A stretch of DNA of 64,000 bases from CF-167 sp963695195 (GCA_963695195.1 CAVOGE010000007.1:248001-312000); one strand, 5' to 3'. Shown: positions 51,637 through 60,906, counted from the stretch's first letter. The notes: generated by a model not told the origin, from the letters alone. Numbers and translations are program-made.

Positions 51637-53814
51637 ATGACGAACCCCGTGCAGGTGCCGACCCTGCCAGGCCACGATTTCGGGCTGCCGCCCGCGCTCG
51701 AGGGCCTCGGCGAATTGGCCTATAACCTCTGGTGGAGCTGGACCCCGCGCGCCGGTGCGCTCTTTGCGCGCATCGACTCCGCGGCCTGGGCGCGACACCG
51801 AAATCCGATCCCCGTACTGACCGGACTCGAGGCGGGACGCTGGGCTGCCCTCATTGCTGATGAGGATTTCATGGTCGACGCCAGCCGACTCCTCGACGAG
51901 TTCGGTCGGTACATGGAGAACGGGTCCGACTCGTGGTATCGCCGGGCGGCCGCCTCCGACCCGGCGGCCAGCCTCCCGGGGCCGGTCGCCTATTTCTGCG
52001 CGGAGTACGGCATCCATGAATCGATGCAGATCTACTCCGGCGGTCTTGGCATCCTGGCGGGCGACCACTGCAAGTCGGCCTCGGACGCGGCGCTCCCCTT
52101 CATAGGCATTGGCCTCCTGTATCGGCGCGGCTACTTCCGCCAGCAGATCGACGCCGACGGCCACCAGGAGCACGCACAGCCGGATATCGACCCCGGGATG
52201 CTCCCACTCCGTCGCGCGCGCAGCCAGGATGGGTCCGCCCTCCAGGTGAGCGTCGATCTGCCCGATCGACAGGTGCATGCGGCAGTGTGGGTCGCACTGG
52301 TGGGCCGCGTTCCACTGCTGCTGCTCGATACGGATATTCCGGCCAACGACGGCTCGGACCGACCGATCACCCACATCCTGTATGTCCGTGGTCGCGAGAT
52401 GCGACTCTGCCAGGAGTTGGTGCTGGGGGTCGGTGGGGTGCGAGCGCTGCGTGGGCTGGGGATCGAGCCGGCTGCCTGGCATCTCAACGAGGGTCACTCG
52501 GCCTTCCTCCTCCTCGAGCGGGCACGTGAGCTGCTCGGCACCGAACCGGAGCTCGCGCCGGCCGACGCCCTGCGCCGGGTCGGGCGAAATTCCGTCTTCA
52601 CCATCCACACCCCGGTTCCGGCCGGAAACGAGACCTTTGATCGACATCTGGTGGCGACCTCACTTTCGCCGTGGCTGAAGGAGAGCGGGATGCCGGCCGC
52701 AGAACTCCTGGAGCTCGGGCGCGGACGCGGAGACGAGCCCGACGCCCCGTTCGACATGACCGCCTTCGTCCTGCGCCACGCGTCCGATGCCAACGCAGTC
52801 AGCGCCCTGCATGCCGCAACGGCCACCGCCACCTGGTCATCGGTGGCCGGACACGAGATCGACACGGTCACCAACGGCGTCCACGTGTCCACGTGGCTCG
52901 GCCGACCGATGCGGCGCCTCTACGAGCGCGCGGTCGGTGGGTCACTCGGAAGCGATGCGGCCGGTCCCGAGACCTTCGCGCACCTCGACGCGGTGACCGC
53001 TGCCGACCTGTGGGGAGCGCATCGGCAGCAGAAGCGCGAGCTCGTCGAATTCCTGCGGCGTCGGCTGGCGCGACAGTTCGCTCGCCACGGGGAGGCGCCG
53101 GACGGGTTGCGCATCCTGCACAGCGTCCTCGACCCGGATGCCCTGACGATCGGGTTCGCTCGCCGGATGGCCACCTACAAGCGGGCCGACCTGCTCTTCC
53201 GCGACGAAGAGCGCCTGGCCCGCCTCCTGTCCGACACCGAGCGGCCGGTGCAGGTCGTGCTGGCCGGCAAGGCGCATCCGGCGGACCGACCGGGCCAGCA
53301 GGTGATCGAGCGCATCTTCACGCTGTCACGCTCAGAACCGCTGCGCGATCGCATCTTCATCGTCGAGGACTACGACATGCGCATCGCCAGGTTCCTGGTC
53401 GGCGGCGTTGACATCTGGCTGAACAACCCCCGGCGGCCGATGGAAGCCTCGGGCACCTCGGGGATGAAGGCGGCCATGAACGGAATCCCGTCGATCAGCA
53501 TCCTCGACGGATGGTGGGACGAGGGATTCGACGGCGCCAACGGATGGGCCATCGGTGGGCGGGACACGGTCGACGACTACGAGGCCCAGGACGAGGCCGA
53601 CGCGGCCGAGCTGTATCGGCTCCTGGAGGACGAGGTTGTCCCTCGCTTCTACGCGCGGAACGAGGACGGCCTTTCCGAACCGTGGCTGGCCACCATGCGC
53701 GCCGCGATCGCCGGATCGATCTGGCGATTCAGCACGGCGCGGATGCTCGGCGAGTACGTGGAGCGCCTCTACCTGCCGGCGGCCCGCGCGCTGGAGCCCG
53801 CCACTACCCGCTAG
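51637..53814 (+). CDS. glgP: Alpha-glucan (glycogen) phosphorylase, bacterial-archaeal type
   Basis: Phosphorolysis of alpha-1,4-glucans to glucose 1-phosphate. 725 aa, the shorter GlgP/MalP-like type that opens with a DUF3417 segment (LAYNLWWSWTPRAGALFARI). Then come VAYFCAEYGIHESMQIYSGG, WHLNEGHSAFLLLERA, TVTNGVHVSTWLG and GFARRMATYKRADLLF. The PLP-region ASGTSGMKAAMNGIPSISIL ends the core. It is convergent with the M23 gene; both stops share CTAG at 53811-53814. Confidence 0.94.
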   Translation: MTNPVQVPTLPGHDFGLPPALEGLGELAYNLWWSWTPRAGALFARIDSAAWARHRNPIPVLTGLEAGRWAALIADEDFMVDASRLLDEFGRYMENGSDSWYRRAAASDPAASLPGPVAYFCAEYGIHESMQIYSGGLGILAGDHCKSASDAALPFIGIGLLYRRGYFRQQIDADGHQEHAQPDIDPGMLPLRRARSQDGSALQVSVDLPDRQVHAAVWVALVGRVPLLLLDTDIPANDGSDRPITHILYVRGREMRLCQELVLGVGGVRALRGLGIEPAAWHLNEGHSAFLLLERARELLGTEPELAPADALRRVGRNSVFTIHTPVPAGNETFDRHLVATSLSPWLKESGMPAAELLELGRGRGDEPDAPFDMTAFVLRHASDANAVSALHAATATATWSSVAGHEIDTVTNGVHVSTWLGRPMRRLYERAVGGSLGSDAAGPETFAHLDAVTAADLWGAHRQQKRELVEFLRRRLARQFARHGEAPDGLRILHSVLDPDALTIGFARRMATYKRADLLFRDEERLARLLSDTERPVQVVLAGKAHPADRPGQQVIERIFTLSRSEPLRDRIFIVEDYDMRIARFLVGGVDIWLNNPRRPMEASGTSGMKAAMNGIPSISILDGWWDEGFDGANGWAIGGRDTVDDYEAQDEADAAELYRLLEDEVVPRFYARNEDGLSEPWLATMRAAIAGSIWRFSTARMLGEYVERLYLPAARALEPATTR

Positions 53815-55130
53815 GGAAGGTAGAAGCGCGGGTTCTCCCAGACGCCGCGGTCATTCACCGCGAAGTGCAGATGGCACCCAGTCGAGTTGCCGGTGGTGCC
53901 CTCGTAGCCGATCGTCTGGCCGATCGATACCGACTGACCGGGGCTCACGATGACCCGCGACTGCAGATGCCAGTACCAGGTCATGACGCCACCGCCGTGG
54001 TCGATCACCACGCCGTAGGCGGAGTCCCACGGCCAGAGCGGCCGTCCCGTGGCGACGATGATCCCGTTGCCGGCAGCCTTGATGGCGGTTCCGCACCCGT
54101 TGGCCAGGTCGATCCCGCCGTGGAAGTGGGGGTACCAGGTGCCCTTGTAGGTGTACGGCGGCTCGAGCCAGAAGGTAGTCGGACCCCATTCCTGGGTGAT
54201 CCTGAAGTTGTCCTCCGGCCAGCGGAAGCCGCGTGACGAGGGGGTCGTGTTGCGGGACTCGGCGATGAGCTTGTCGACGAGCTTGGTGGCCGCCGCAAAC
54301 GCCTCTTCCTGCGCCTTGATCTGGGCCTCGACGTTGCCGCTCGCGTTGAGTGCGGCGTTGAGTGCAGCCTCCTGATCGCGGCGCTTCTGGTCGGCTGCCG
54401 CCTTCAGGTCGGCGAGATTGGCCTCCAGGGCCTCCAGTTCCGCCTCGCGCTCGGCCAGGAGCGCAGCCTCGGCCCCGGCCACGTCGCGCTGCTCTGCGAG
54501 CACGCTGCGTCCTTCAAGCAGTGTCTGCTGGCGCGCCCGCAGTTGGGCGCGCAGGTCCCTGATCTGGTCCGCCAGGATGCGGTCCTGCTCCGAGACGGTG
54601 AGCAGGTAGCCGACCTGGTTGGTCGCCGCGTCGAGCGAATCGGCGGAGAGGAGGATCTCGAGGAGCGACGTCTGGGTCGACTCGTACGCTGAACGGAGAT
54701 GCTCCTGGAGGAGATCCTCACGGAGATCGAGTTCGGCCGTCTCTACGCGGATCTGCGCGGCCAGGGTTTTCATCTGCTCGTCGAGCTTGGCGATCTCCCC
54801 GAGCAGTTCCTCCAGCCGCGCGCCGATCTCGGCCACCTCGGCCTGCACCTGCACCAGCAGGCCATTGATGCGGTCCCACTCGGCGGTGACCGAGGCAAGT
54901 TCCGCCCTGGCCGCGTCAAGTTTGCCGGCCAGCAGCGCGGAGGTCGCCTGCAGCGACTTCAGTGCGGCGCGCTGCTCGGCAAGCGTGTCACGCAGCGCTT
55001 TCTGTTGCGCGATCGCGTCGGAGAGCGGGTCCGCGGCCAGGGCCAGGTCGCGCGGCGAGGAGGAGACGATGCTCGTTCCGACCATCAGCAGGGCTACGAG
55101 CGTGATGGCCAGATGAGATCGTCGTCTCAT
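53811..55130 (-). CDS. Exported coiled-coil M23 metallopeptidase (EnvC/NlpD-like)
   Basis: 439 residues. An N-terminal signal peptide (ITLVALLMVGTSIVSS, cleaved near ALAAD) precedes about 270 residues of heptad coiled coil in two blocks (about 35-130 and 185-275). The C-terminal LytM domain has HFHGGIDLANGCG (HxxxD), VIDHGGGVMTWYWHLQSR and GCHLHFAV (HxH). Zinc ligands are intact, so it is a peptidoglycan endopeptidase or an amidase activator at the division site. It follows a 125-nt spacer holding a near-perfect palindromic operator. Confidence 0.9.
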   Translation of the reverse strand: MRRRSHLAITLVALLMVGTSIVSSSPRDLALAADPLSDAIAQQKALRDTLAEQRAALKSLQATSALLAGKLDAARAELASVTAEWDRINGLLVQVQAEVAEIGARLEELLGEIAKLDEQMKTLAAQIRVETAELDLREDLLQEHLRSAYESTQTSLLEILLSADSLDAATNQVGYLLTVSEQDRILADQIRDLRAQLRARQQTLLEGRSVLAEQRDVAGAEAALLAEREAELEALEANLADLKAAADQKRRDQEAALNAALNASGNVEAQIKAQEEAFAAATKLVDKLIAESRNTTPSSRGFRWPEDNFRITQEWGPTTFWLEPPYTYKGTWYPHFHGGIDLANGCGTAIKAAGNGIIVATGRPLWPWDSAYGVVIDHGGGVMTWYWHLQSRVIVSPGQSVSIGQTIGYEGTTGNSTGCHLHFAVNDRGVWENPRFYLP

Positions 55131-55229
55131 GCGACGTTCTTCGGTGCGGTTTCCATGGCCCAGATGTGCCCCGTGCGGTGTGCCCAGTCATGCTACCCGG
55201 GGGTTCCGGGCGCGTGACGCCACCGAAAT

Positions 55230-55246
55230 GTACTACACCGTAGTAC
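55230..55246. promoter_or_regulatory. Perfect palindrome, BlaI/MecI-like operator candidate
   Basis: GTACTAC-ACC-GTAGTAC: seven perfect pairs about a 3-nt centre, in the spacer upstream of the coiled-coil M23 peptidase gene and just downstream of brkB. The TACTAC/GTAGTA half-sites resemble those of BlaI/MecI-type repressors of cell-wall genes (from memory). Confidence 0.55.
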
Positions 55247-55255
55247 TCCTTGGTA

Positions 55256-56146
55256 TCAGCCCGGCTCGCCCGGGCCCACCTCGCCATCCACCAGCGAGGC
55301 ACGAGCGAACTCCGCGCCGAGCAGCACCACCACCCCGGCGAAGTAGAGGAAGACGAGCAAGGTGATGGCCGTTGAGATGGGGCCGAAGGCAGTCTCGTAG
55401 CGCGCCACGTTGGTCGCGTACCAGGTGAATCCCAGGCGCAGCGCGGTCCACAGCGCGGTCGCCACGACGGCTCCGGGCCAGATCTGGGAGAGCGACACCG
55501 GGCGATTCGGTACCAGTCGGTAGAGGGCGACCATGGCGACGAACACCAGCAGGATCGGCACGATCAGACCGAACAGGTCCAGCGCGCGTCGGCCGCCCGG
55601 CACACCGCCGACCACGTCGTCCGCCAGGCCAACCAGGATGCCGGTCGCCAAACCGATGACCACCGACGCCACGATCAGGCCGCCGAACAGCGCCATCAGC
55701 CCGATGGCGAGCAGCTTCTCGCGCCAGAACGGGCGCGACGGGGCCATCGGGAAGGCGCGGCTGATCCCGCGGCTGAGGGCCCCGAAGAAGCCGAGCGCGC
55801 CCCACGTGAGGAAGACCGCCGAGAGGAGCCCGATCCCGCCCCGCGCTGCCAGGATGCTGTCAACGACCCCACCGATCGTGCCCGGCTGTAGCGGTGCGGC
55901 GCCTTCGAGCCGCCCCACCACGAACTCGCGCGCCTCGCCCTCGCCGATCAGCAGGGAGAAGACGAGGACGCCCAGGAGCACCACCTGGAAGAGGGAGAGC
56001 ATCGCGAAGTAGGCCATACTGCCGGCGTACTGCAGCGCCTCGTGCTCCAGGAAGCCGGCGATGGCGCGCCGCGTGATGCGCGTGACACGCCGCGCATCGG
56101 TCCAGCGCACGAAGGTCGCCCGCAGGCGCTCCCATCGGTCGAGCAT
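55256..56146 (-). CDS. YihY/BrkB family membrane protein
   Basis: 296-residue integral membrane protein of the YihY/BrkB family (once called RNase BN, which is a misnomer). Six or so spans with family patterns AYFAMLSLFQVVLLGVLVF, LGFFGALSRGISRAFPM, LYRLVPNRPVSLSQIWPGAV and LLVFLYFAGVVVLLGAEF. Function of the family is not settled. The start codon is 23 nt from that of ligD on the other strand, and the two -10 boxes overlap. Confidence 0.88.
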   Translation of the reverse strand: MLDRWERLRATFVRWTDARRVTRITRRAIAGFLEHEALQYAGSMAYFAMLSLFQVVLLGVLVFSLLIGEGEAREFVVGRLEGAAPLQPGTIGGVVDSILAARGGIGLLSAVFLTWGALGFFGALSRGISRAFPMAPSRPFWREKLLAIGLMALFGGLIVASVVIGLATGILVGLADDVVGGVPGGRRALDLFGLIVPILLVFVAMVALYRLVPNRPVSLSQIWPGAVVATALWTALRLGFTWYATNVARYETAFGPISTAITLLVFLYFAGVVVLLGAEFARASLVDGEVGPGEPG

Positions 56147-56153
56147 GGGGAAG

Positions 56154-56163
56154 AGGCTACCCT
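56154..56163. promoter_or_regulatory. Overlapping -10 boxes for divergent brkB and ligD polymerase
   Basis: Minus strand TAGCCT (56154-56159) is 7 nt before the brkB ATG; plus strand TACCCT (56158-56163) is 6 nt before the ligD ATG. The boxes share two bases, so the two promoters should compete. Confidence 0.5.
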
Positions 56164-56169
56164 TTCGGC

Positions 56170-57486
56170 ATGCCGGCTGACGAATCGGTTCTGTTCGAGG
56201 TCGGCGGCCACCAGGTGGCCGTCAGCAATCCGTCGAAGGTCTTCTTCCCGCAGGTCGGGCTGAGCAAGCTCGACCTGGTGCGCTACTACCTCGTCGTGGC
56301 CGATGGTGCCCTGCGCGGCGTCCGCGACCGGCCGATGGCCCTCAAGCGGTTCCCCAACGGGGCGGAGGGGGCCTTCTTCTTTCAGAAGCGGGCCCCGTCG
56401 AATCTCCCCGAGTTCGTCCGCACCGTGGAACTGGCGTTCCCCTCCGGCCGGACCGCGAATGAGGTGGTGGTCAGCAACGCGGCCGCGCTGGCGTGGGTGG
56501 TCAACCTCGGTTGCATCGACCTCAACCCTCATCCGGTCCGGGATGACGATCTCGAGCGCCCGGACGAACTGCGGGTCGATCTCGACCCCGGGCCGGGCGT
56601 TCCGTGGGGTGCGGTGCAGGAGGTCGCCCTGGTTGTTCGCGACGTGCTGGCCGATCACAAGCTGGTCGGATGGCCCAAGACGTCGGGCTCGCGCGGGATC
56701 CACGTCTACGCACGCATCTCGCGCGAGTGGGGCTTCGGCGAGGTCCGTCGCGCCGCCCTCGCCCTTGCTCGCGAGGTCGAACGACGAGCCCCGGCCCTCG
56801 CCACCAGCAAGTGGTGGAAGGAGGAGCGCCACGGGGTCTTCATCGACTACAACCAGAACGCCAAGGACCGCACCGTCGCGTCGGCCTACTCGGTGCGACC
56901 GGTCCCCGATGCCCGCGTCTCCGCACCGCTCGAGTGGGCCGAGGTCCCGGACGCAGAGCTCGGCGATTTCACCGTGCTGACCATGCCTGACCGATACGCC
57001 CGTCTGGGCGACGTCGGCGCCGGCATTGACGAGACGATCGGCTCGCTGAATGGCCTGCTGGAGCTCTCGGCGCGCGACGAGGCGGGCGGCCTCGGCGATG
57101 CGCCCTGGCCTCCCCACTACGCCAAACAGGCCGGCGAGCCACCGCGCGTCCAGCCCTCGAAGCGCCGCATGCCGGACCCGGCGACGCAGTCGGCGGCCGT
57201 CACGGGGCGCTCCCCCACGGGACGGCGCCGATCGGTTCACCCGCTGCTGGTCATTTCCCAGGCTAAGGCGAAGGAAGACGCGCTCACCGGCCTCGAGCGA
57301 TGGCGCGAGCGGCACCCCAAGGCATCGGCGCTGCTCGCGGAGGACGACGTGATGGTGGATGCCATGCGCGGCAGATCGACCGTCTGGTGGCGCGTGCGCG
57401 TCAACCTCCGCCACGTGCCAGAGGCGGACCGGCCAGCGGTCGAACCGCCAGATCCGGACTACGACCCCGCGGTCGAGTGGGCCTGA
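56170..57486 (+). CDS. ligD: LigD-type DNA polymerase/primase domain protein with C-terminal extension
   Basis: 438 residues. Residues 1-300 are the archaeo-eukaryotic primase-like polymerase of the end-joining ligase D: VSNPSKVFFP, catalytic DLDPGPG (D137, D139), SGSRGIHVY (172-180) and HGVFIDYNQNAKDRT. There is no ligase or nuclease domain here. The last ~100 residues form an extension of unknown role with HPLLVISQAKAKEDAL and a Trp/Arg-rich MRGRSTVWWRVRVNLR. It fills gaps at breaks in NHEJ with Ku, which is not in this window. It overlaps the convergent GNAT gene by 28 nt. Confidence 0.9.
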   Translation: MPADESVLFEVGGHQVAVSNPSKVFFPQVGLSKLDLVRYYLVVADGALRGVRDRPMALKRFPNGAEGAFFFQKRAPSNLPEFVRTVELAFPSGRTANEVVVSNAAALAWVVNLGCIDLNPHPVRDDDLERPDELRVDLDPGPGVPWGAVQEVALVVRDVLADHKLVGWPKTSGSRGIHVYARISREWGFGEVRRAALALAREVERRAPALATSKWWKEERHGVFIDYNQNAKDRTVASAYSVRPVPDARVSAPLEWAEVPDAELGDFTVLTMPDRYARLGDVGAGIDETIGSLNGLLELSARDEAGGLGDAPWPPHYAKQAGEPPRVQPSKRRMPDPATQSAAVTGRSPTGRRRSVHPLLVISQAKAKEDALTGLERWRERHPKASALLAEDDVMVDAMRGRSTVWWRVRVNLRHVPEADRPAVEPPDPDYDPAVEWA

Positions 57487-58067
57487 CCCCGTGTCAGCCG
57501 CTGCTCGAGGCGCGCCTTCACCATCGGCCATTCCTCTGCGAGGATCGAGAAGTAGACAGTGTCGCGGATGAAGCCGTCGGGCAGGCGCAGGTGCCTGCGC
57601 AGGACCCCTTCGCGCACGGCCCCGAGGCGCTCGATCGCCGCCTGGGAGCGCTCGTTCCGGCCATCGGTCTTGAGGGCGACCCGGGTCGCGCCCAGCTCGT
57701 CGAAGGCGTACGACAACTGGAGAAGCTTGGCCTCGGTGTTCACCGCGGTGCGCTGGTGCGACGGCGCGATCCAGGTCCAGCCGATCTCCGTGCGCCCGTG
57801 TTCGGGGGCGATATCCCCGAACCGCGACGACCCGACCGCGCGGCCGGTCGCCGCATCGACGGTCGCCCACGTGACGAATTCGGGACGGAGCGCATCCGCG
57901 AGGTAGGCGGGCCAGATCTCCGCGCCGACCGACAGGTCGCTGCCCATGTAGCGAAAGGTCGTCGGATCCTGGGCCGCGGCGGCCAGCAGGTCGTCGCGAT
58001 GACCCTCCTCGATCGGCTCGAGGCGCACGAAGCGTCCGGCCAGGGCGATGCGCTCCGGCGGCCTCAC
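57459..58067 (-). CDS. GNAT family N-acetyltransferase (RimJ/RimL-like)
   Basis: 202-residue acetyltransferase of the RimJ/RimL/Rv0802-like class: LAGRFVRLEPIEEGHRDDLL at the N-terminus, RFGDIAPEHGRTEIGWTWIA, KTDGRNERSQAAIERLGAVREG and a late RDTVYFSILAEEWP. The acetyl-CoA loop is the short S-x-x-R-x-x-V form (PSHQRTAVNTEAKLL). The GTG at 58067 overlaps the DUF885 stop. Its stop lies 28 nt inside the end of the ligD gene on the other strand. Acceptor unknown. Confidence 0.85.
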   Translation of the reverse strand: MRPPERIALAGRFVRLEPIEEGHRDDLLAAAAQDPTTFRYMGSDLSVGAEIWPAYLADALRPEFVTWATVDAATGRAVGSSRFGDIAPEHGRTEIGWTWIAPSHQRTAVNTEAKLLQLSYAFDELGATRVALKTDGRNERSQAAIERLGAVREGVLRRHLRLPDGFIRDTVYFSILAEEWPMVKARLEQRLTRGQAHSTAGS

Positions 58068-59767
58068 CCGACGCGCGTGCCTTCCCGCGCCGAGACCGCG
58101 GCGTCGACCCAGCGGGGCATCTCGCGCCGCATGGTGGCGAGTGGCAGCGAACCGTGGCCGAGCAGCTCGTCATGGAAGGTGCGCAGGTCGAATCGGTCTC
58201 CCATCAGCTCGTCGACCTCGCGTCGCGCGCGCTCGATCTCGCGCTGCCCGATCTTGTACGACAGCGCCTGGCCGGGCCAGATGGTATAGCGGTCGACCTC
58301 GATTTCGGCATCGACCAGTGGCATCGATCCGCGTTCGTGCATCAGCTCGATGGCCCGTTCGCGGCTCCAGCCGAAGGCGTGCAGCCCGGAATCAACGATC
58401 AGCCGGGCGGCCCGGAAGCCCTGCATGTCGAGCGCGCCGAAGCGCTCTTCGTCCGAAACGTAGAGGCCCATCTCGTCGGCCAGCCGCTCGCAGTAGAGGC
58501 CCCAGCCCTCCGCATAGGCGGCTCCGGCCATGCGAGAGCCGTAGGTTCGGAAGCGCGGCAGGCCGGTCAGCTCCTGCTCGATGGCGAGCTGGAAGTGGTG
58601 GCCCGGGGTCGCCTCGTGGAAGGTGATCGATGCGATCTTGTGGAGCTGTCGCTCGCCGGGCTGATAGGTGTTGATGTAGTACTGGCCGGGGCGCGCGCCA
58701 TCCATCGACGGCGGCATGTAGAAGGCCGGAGGCACCTCGCGCTCGCGGTACTCCTCGACCGCCTTGACCTCGCAATCCGCGCTCGGCAACCGACCGAACC
58801 AGGTCGGCGCGGCGGCGAAGGCGCGGCTGGTCTGCCGGGCGGCGAGCGCAACGATCTGCTCGCGGCTGGTCGGGCGGTTGGCGGCATCTTCGGCCAGCGA
58901 CTTGGCCAGCGCGGCACGGTCGCGCTTGCCCAGCCGCCGCGCGATCTCGTCCTTCTCGGCCTCGATGTGGGCCATGTCCTCCAGGCCGAATCGATGCACC
59001 TCGTCGGCGCTGGTTGCCACCGTGGTGTTCATCCGAATCGCAAGCTCGTACGCCTCATCCCCCCCGGGCGTGGTGTTCAGGCCGGGCTGCTTCCGGGCCT
59101 GCGACTCGTATTCATCGGCCAGGAAGTCGCGCAGCCGCTGGAGCGCGGGGTAGATGTGCGCGACGACCGACGCGTGCACCTGCGCTCTGGCTTCGTCGTC
59201 GGCCACCTGGGCCATCGTCACGGCAGGAAACTCGGCGGAGGGCAGCGTGAGCATCCGCTCGACCTGGTCGATCAGCTTGCGGACCGGGATGGCGGCGCTG
59301 GTTCGGCCATCGGCCATCCCCTCGCGCAGGGTGGCGATCTCCTGCTCGATGGCGGTGGGGTACGCCGCGAATCGGCTGAGCATGCGTTCGAGCCGCTCGG
59401 GCGTGTCCACCTGCTGGTATTGCGCGATGCGGACCGGGAGGGTCTGCACCCCAAAGATGTGGTTGACCGCCAGCTGGTACTGCTTGCGCTCCAGCGCCTC
59501 CAGGTGCGTGCGCGTCACCAGCATGAGCATGTCGCGGGTGATGACCTGCTCGGTGTCGAGTCCGTCAGTGTCGATCGCCTCCGCCTCCGCCAGCGTCTCG
59601 CGGAACGCCGCGCTGTCGGCGGCGCGCCCGGCCTCGCCGAGGTTGGGCAGGCGGTCGTCGTACCGCTCGTCGCCGAGGATGGTTGCGGTGACCGGATCCC
59701 GCTCGAGCACACCGTCCCAGAAGCGATCAGCGAGCTCGTTGACGGCGGCGTTCGGATCGGCGGACAT
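58064..59767 (-). CDS. DUF885 family zinc metallopeptidase-like protein
   Basis: 567-residue cytoplasmic protein of the DUF885 family, related to M3/M32-type carboxypeptidases. Catalytic motif HEATPGHHFQLAIE (HExxxGHH), then an aspartate/glutamate-rich AYAEGWGLYCERLADEMGLY and YTIWPGQALSYKIGQREI. The N-terminal DRFWDGVLERDPVTATILGD is also family-typical. It begins with ATG preceded by AGGAGA about 11 nt upstream and ends in a GTGA overlap with the GNAT gene. Confidence 0.9.
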   Translation of the reverse strand: MSADPNAAVNELADRFWDGVLERDPVTATILGDERYDDRLPNLGEAGRAADSAAFRETLAEAEAIDTDGLDTEQVITRDMLMLVTRTHLEALERKQYQLAVNHIFGVQTLPVRIAQYQQVDTPERLERMLSRFAAYPTAIEQEIATLREGMADGRTSAAIPVRKLIDQVERMLTLPSAEFPAVTMAQVADDEARAQVHASVVAHIYPALQRLRDFLADEYESQARKQPGLNTTPGGDEAYELAIRMNTTVATSADEVHRFGLEDMAHIEAEKDEIARRLGKRDRAALAKSLAEDAANRPTSREQIVALAARQTSRAFAAAPTWFGRLPSADCEVKAVEEYREREVPPAFYMPPSMDGARPGQYYINTYQPGERQLHKIASITFHEATPGHHFQLAIEQELTGLPRFRTYGSRMAGAAYAEGWGLYCERLADEMGLYVSDEERFGALDMQGFRAARLIVDSGLHAFGWSRERAIELMHERGSMPLVDAEIEVDRYTIWPGQALSYKIGQREIERARREVDELMGDRFDLRTFHDELLGHGSLPLATMRREMPRWVDAAVSAREGTRVG

Positions 59768-59811
59768 GGCGTGTTATCTCCTGGCGGTGGTTCGGCGGCG
59801 AGTGTAGCGGC

Positions 59812-60897
59812 TCACTGGGGACCGAACAGGTCGGCAAGCAGCGCTGGCGCCGTCTCGGCAAGCTGGTCGTAGCGGCAGGATTCCGGGGATCGGTCGGGGC
59901 GCCAGCGCTTGAAGGTGCTGGCATGCCGGAAGCGATCGCCCTGCAGGTGATCGAAGGCGACCTCGCACACCAGCTCGGGTCGCAGTGGCTCCCACGAGAG
60001 GTCCTTGCCGCGGTTCCAGCGGCTGGTCGCACCAGGCACGCGCCGACCCTCCTGATCCGCCTCCCACTCCTTCCATTCGCGCCACGGGTGCCCCTGCAGC
60101 GCGTCGCGCCGATACGGTTCCAGCAGACCGACCAGCTCGCGCCGACGCTCCTCGGTGAACGACGCGGTGACCCCAACGTGCTGGAGGTCGCCCGCCGCGT
60201 TCCACAGTCCCAGCAGGAGCGATCCGACCATCGTCCCAGGCCCGTTCTTGTGCCACCGGAAGCCGGCCACCACGCAGTCCGCGGTACGCAGGTGCTTGAT
60301 CTTGGCCATCGCCCGCTTGCCGGGCTGGTACCGCAGGTCCGACGGTTTGGCGATCACGCCATCGAGCCCGGCTCCCTCGAACACGTGGAACCACTCAGCA
60401 GCCAGCGCAGGATCGGCTGTCGACGGCGTCAGCAGGACCGATGGTGGCGGTTCGGCGACCAGTCCCTCCAACCGATGACGCCGCTCGTCGAGCGTGGCGT
60501 CACGAAGGTCGTCCGAACCGACCGCAAGACAGTCGAAGGCGACATACGATGCCGGCGAATCGGCTGCCAGCATGGCGACCCGTGATGCGGCCGGGTGAAT
60601 GCGCAGCAGGAGGGCGTCGAAGTCGAGTGCCCCGTCGCGGGCGATGACGATTTCGCCGTCGAGGACGAATCGCGCCGCAGGGCCGCCAAGGGCCAGCAGG
60701 GGCGGAAGCAGCTCGGGGAAATATCGGTCCAGGGGCTTGAGGTCCCGCGACTGGATGAAGAGGTCAGGGCCATCGCGGAAGACGAGCGCACGGAAGCCGT
60801 CCCATTTGGGCTCGTACCGCCATCCATCGCCGATCGGCAGCTCCGGCGTGGGCTTGGCGAGCATCGGCTCGATGGGGGGCGCGATCGGGAAGGCCAT
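59812..60897 (-). CDS. ATP-dependent DNA ligase (LigC-like)
   Basis: 361 residues. Catalytic lysine K31 in EPKWDGFRALVF, RFVLDGEIVI (motif III region), GLDGVIAKPSDLRY (motif IV) and RAMAKIKHLRTADCVV (motif V), followed by an OB-fold with LVGLLEPYRR. No polymerase or phosphoesterase domain. It lies one gene away from the LigD-type polymerase and could complete a split end-joining system. The ATG follows a TATCAT box by 9 nt. Confidence 0.93.
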   Translation of the reverse strand: MAFPIAPPIEPMLAKPTPELPIGDGWRYEPKWDGFRALVFRDGPDLFIQSRDLKPLDRYFPELLPPLLALGGPAARFVLDGEIVIARDGALDFDALLLRIHPAASRVAMLAADSPASYVAFDCLAVGSDDLRDATLDERRHRLEGLVAEPPPSVLLTPSTADPALAAEWFHVFEGAGLDGVIAKPSDLRYQPGKRAMAKIKHLRTADCVVAGFRWHKNGPGTMVGSLLLGLWNAAGDLQHVGVTASFTEERRRELVGLLEPYRRDALQGHPWREWKEWEADQEGRRVPGATSRWNRGKDLSWEPLRPELVCEVAFDHLQGDRFRHASTFKRWRPDRSPESCRYDQLAETAPALLADLFGPQ

Positions 60898-60906
60898 CAG
60901 GCGCCG

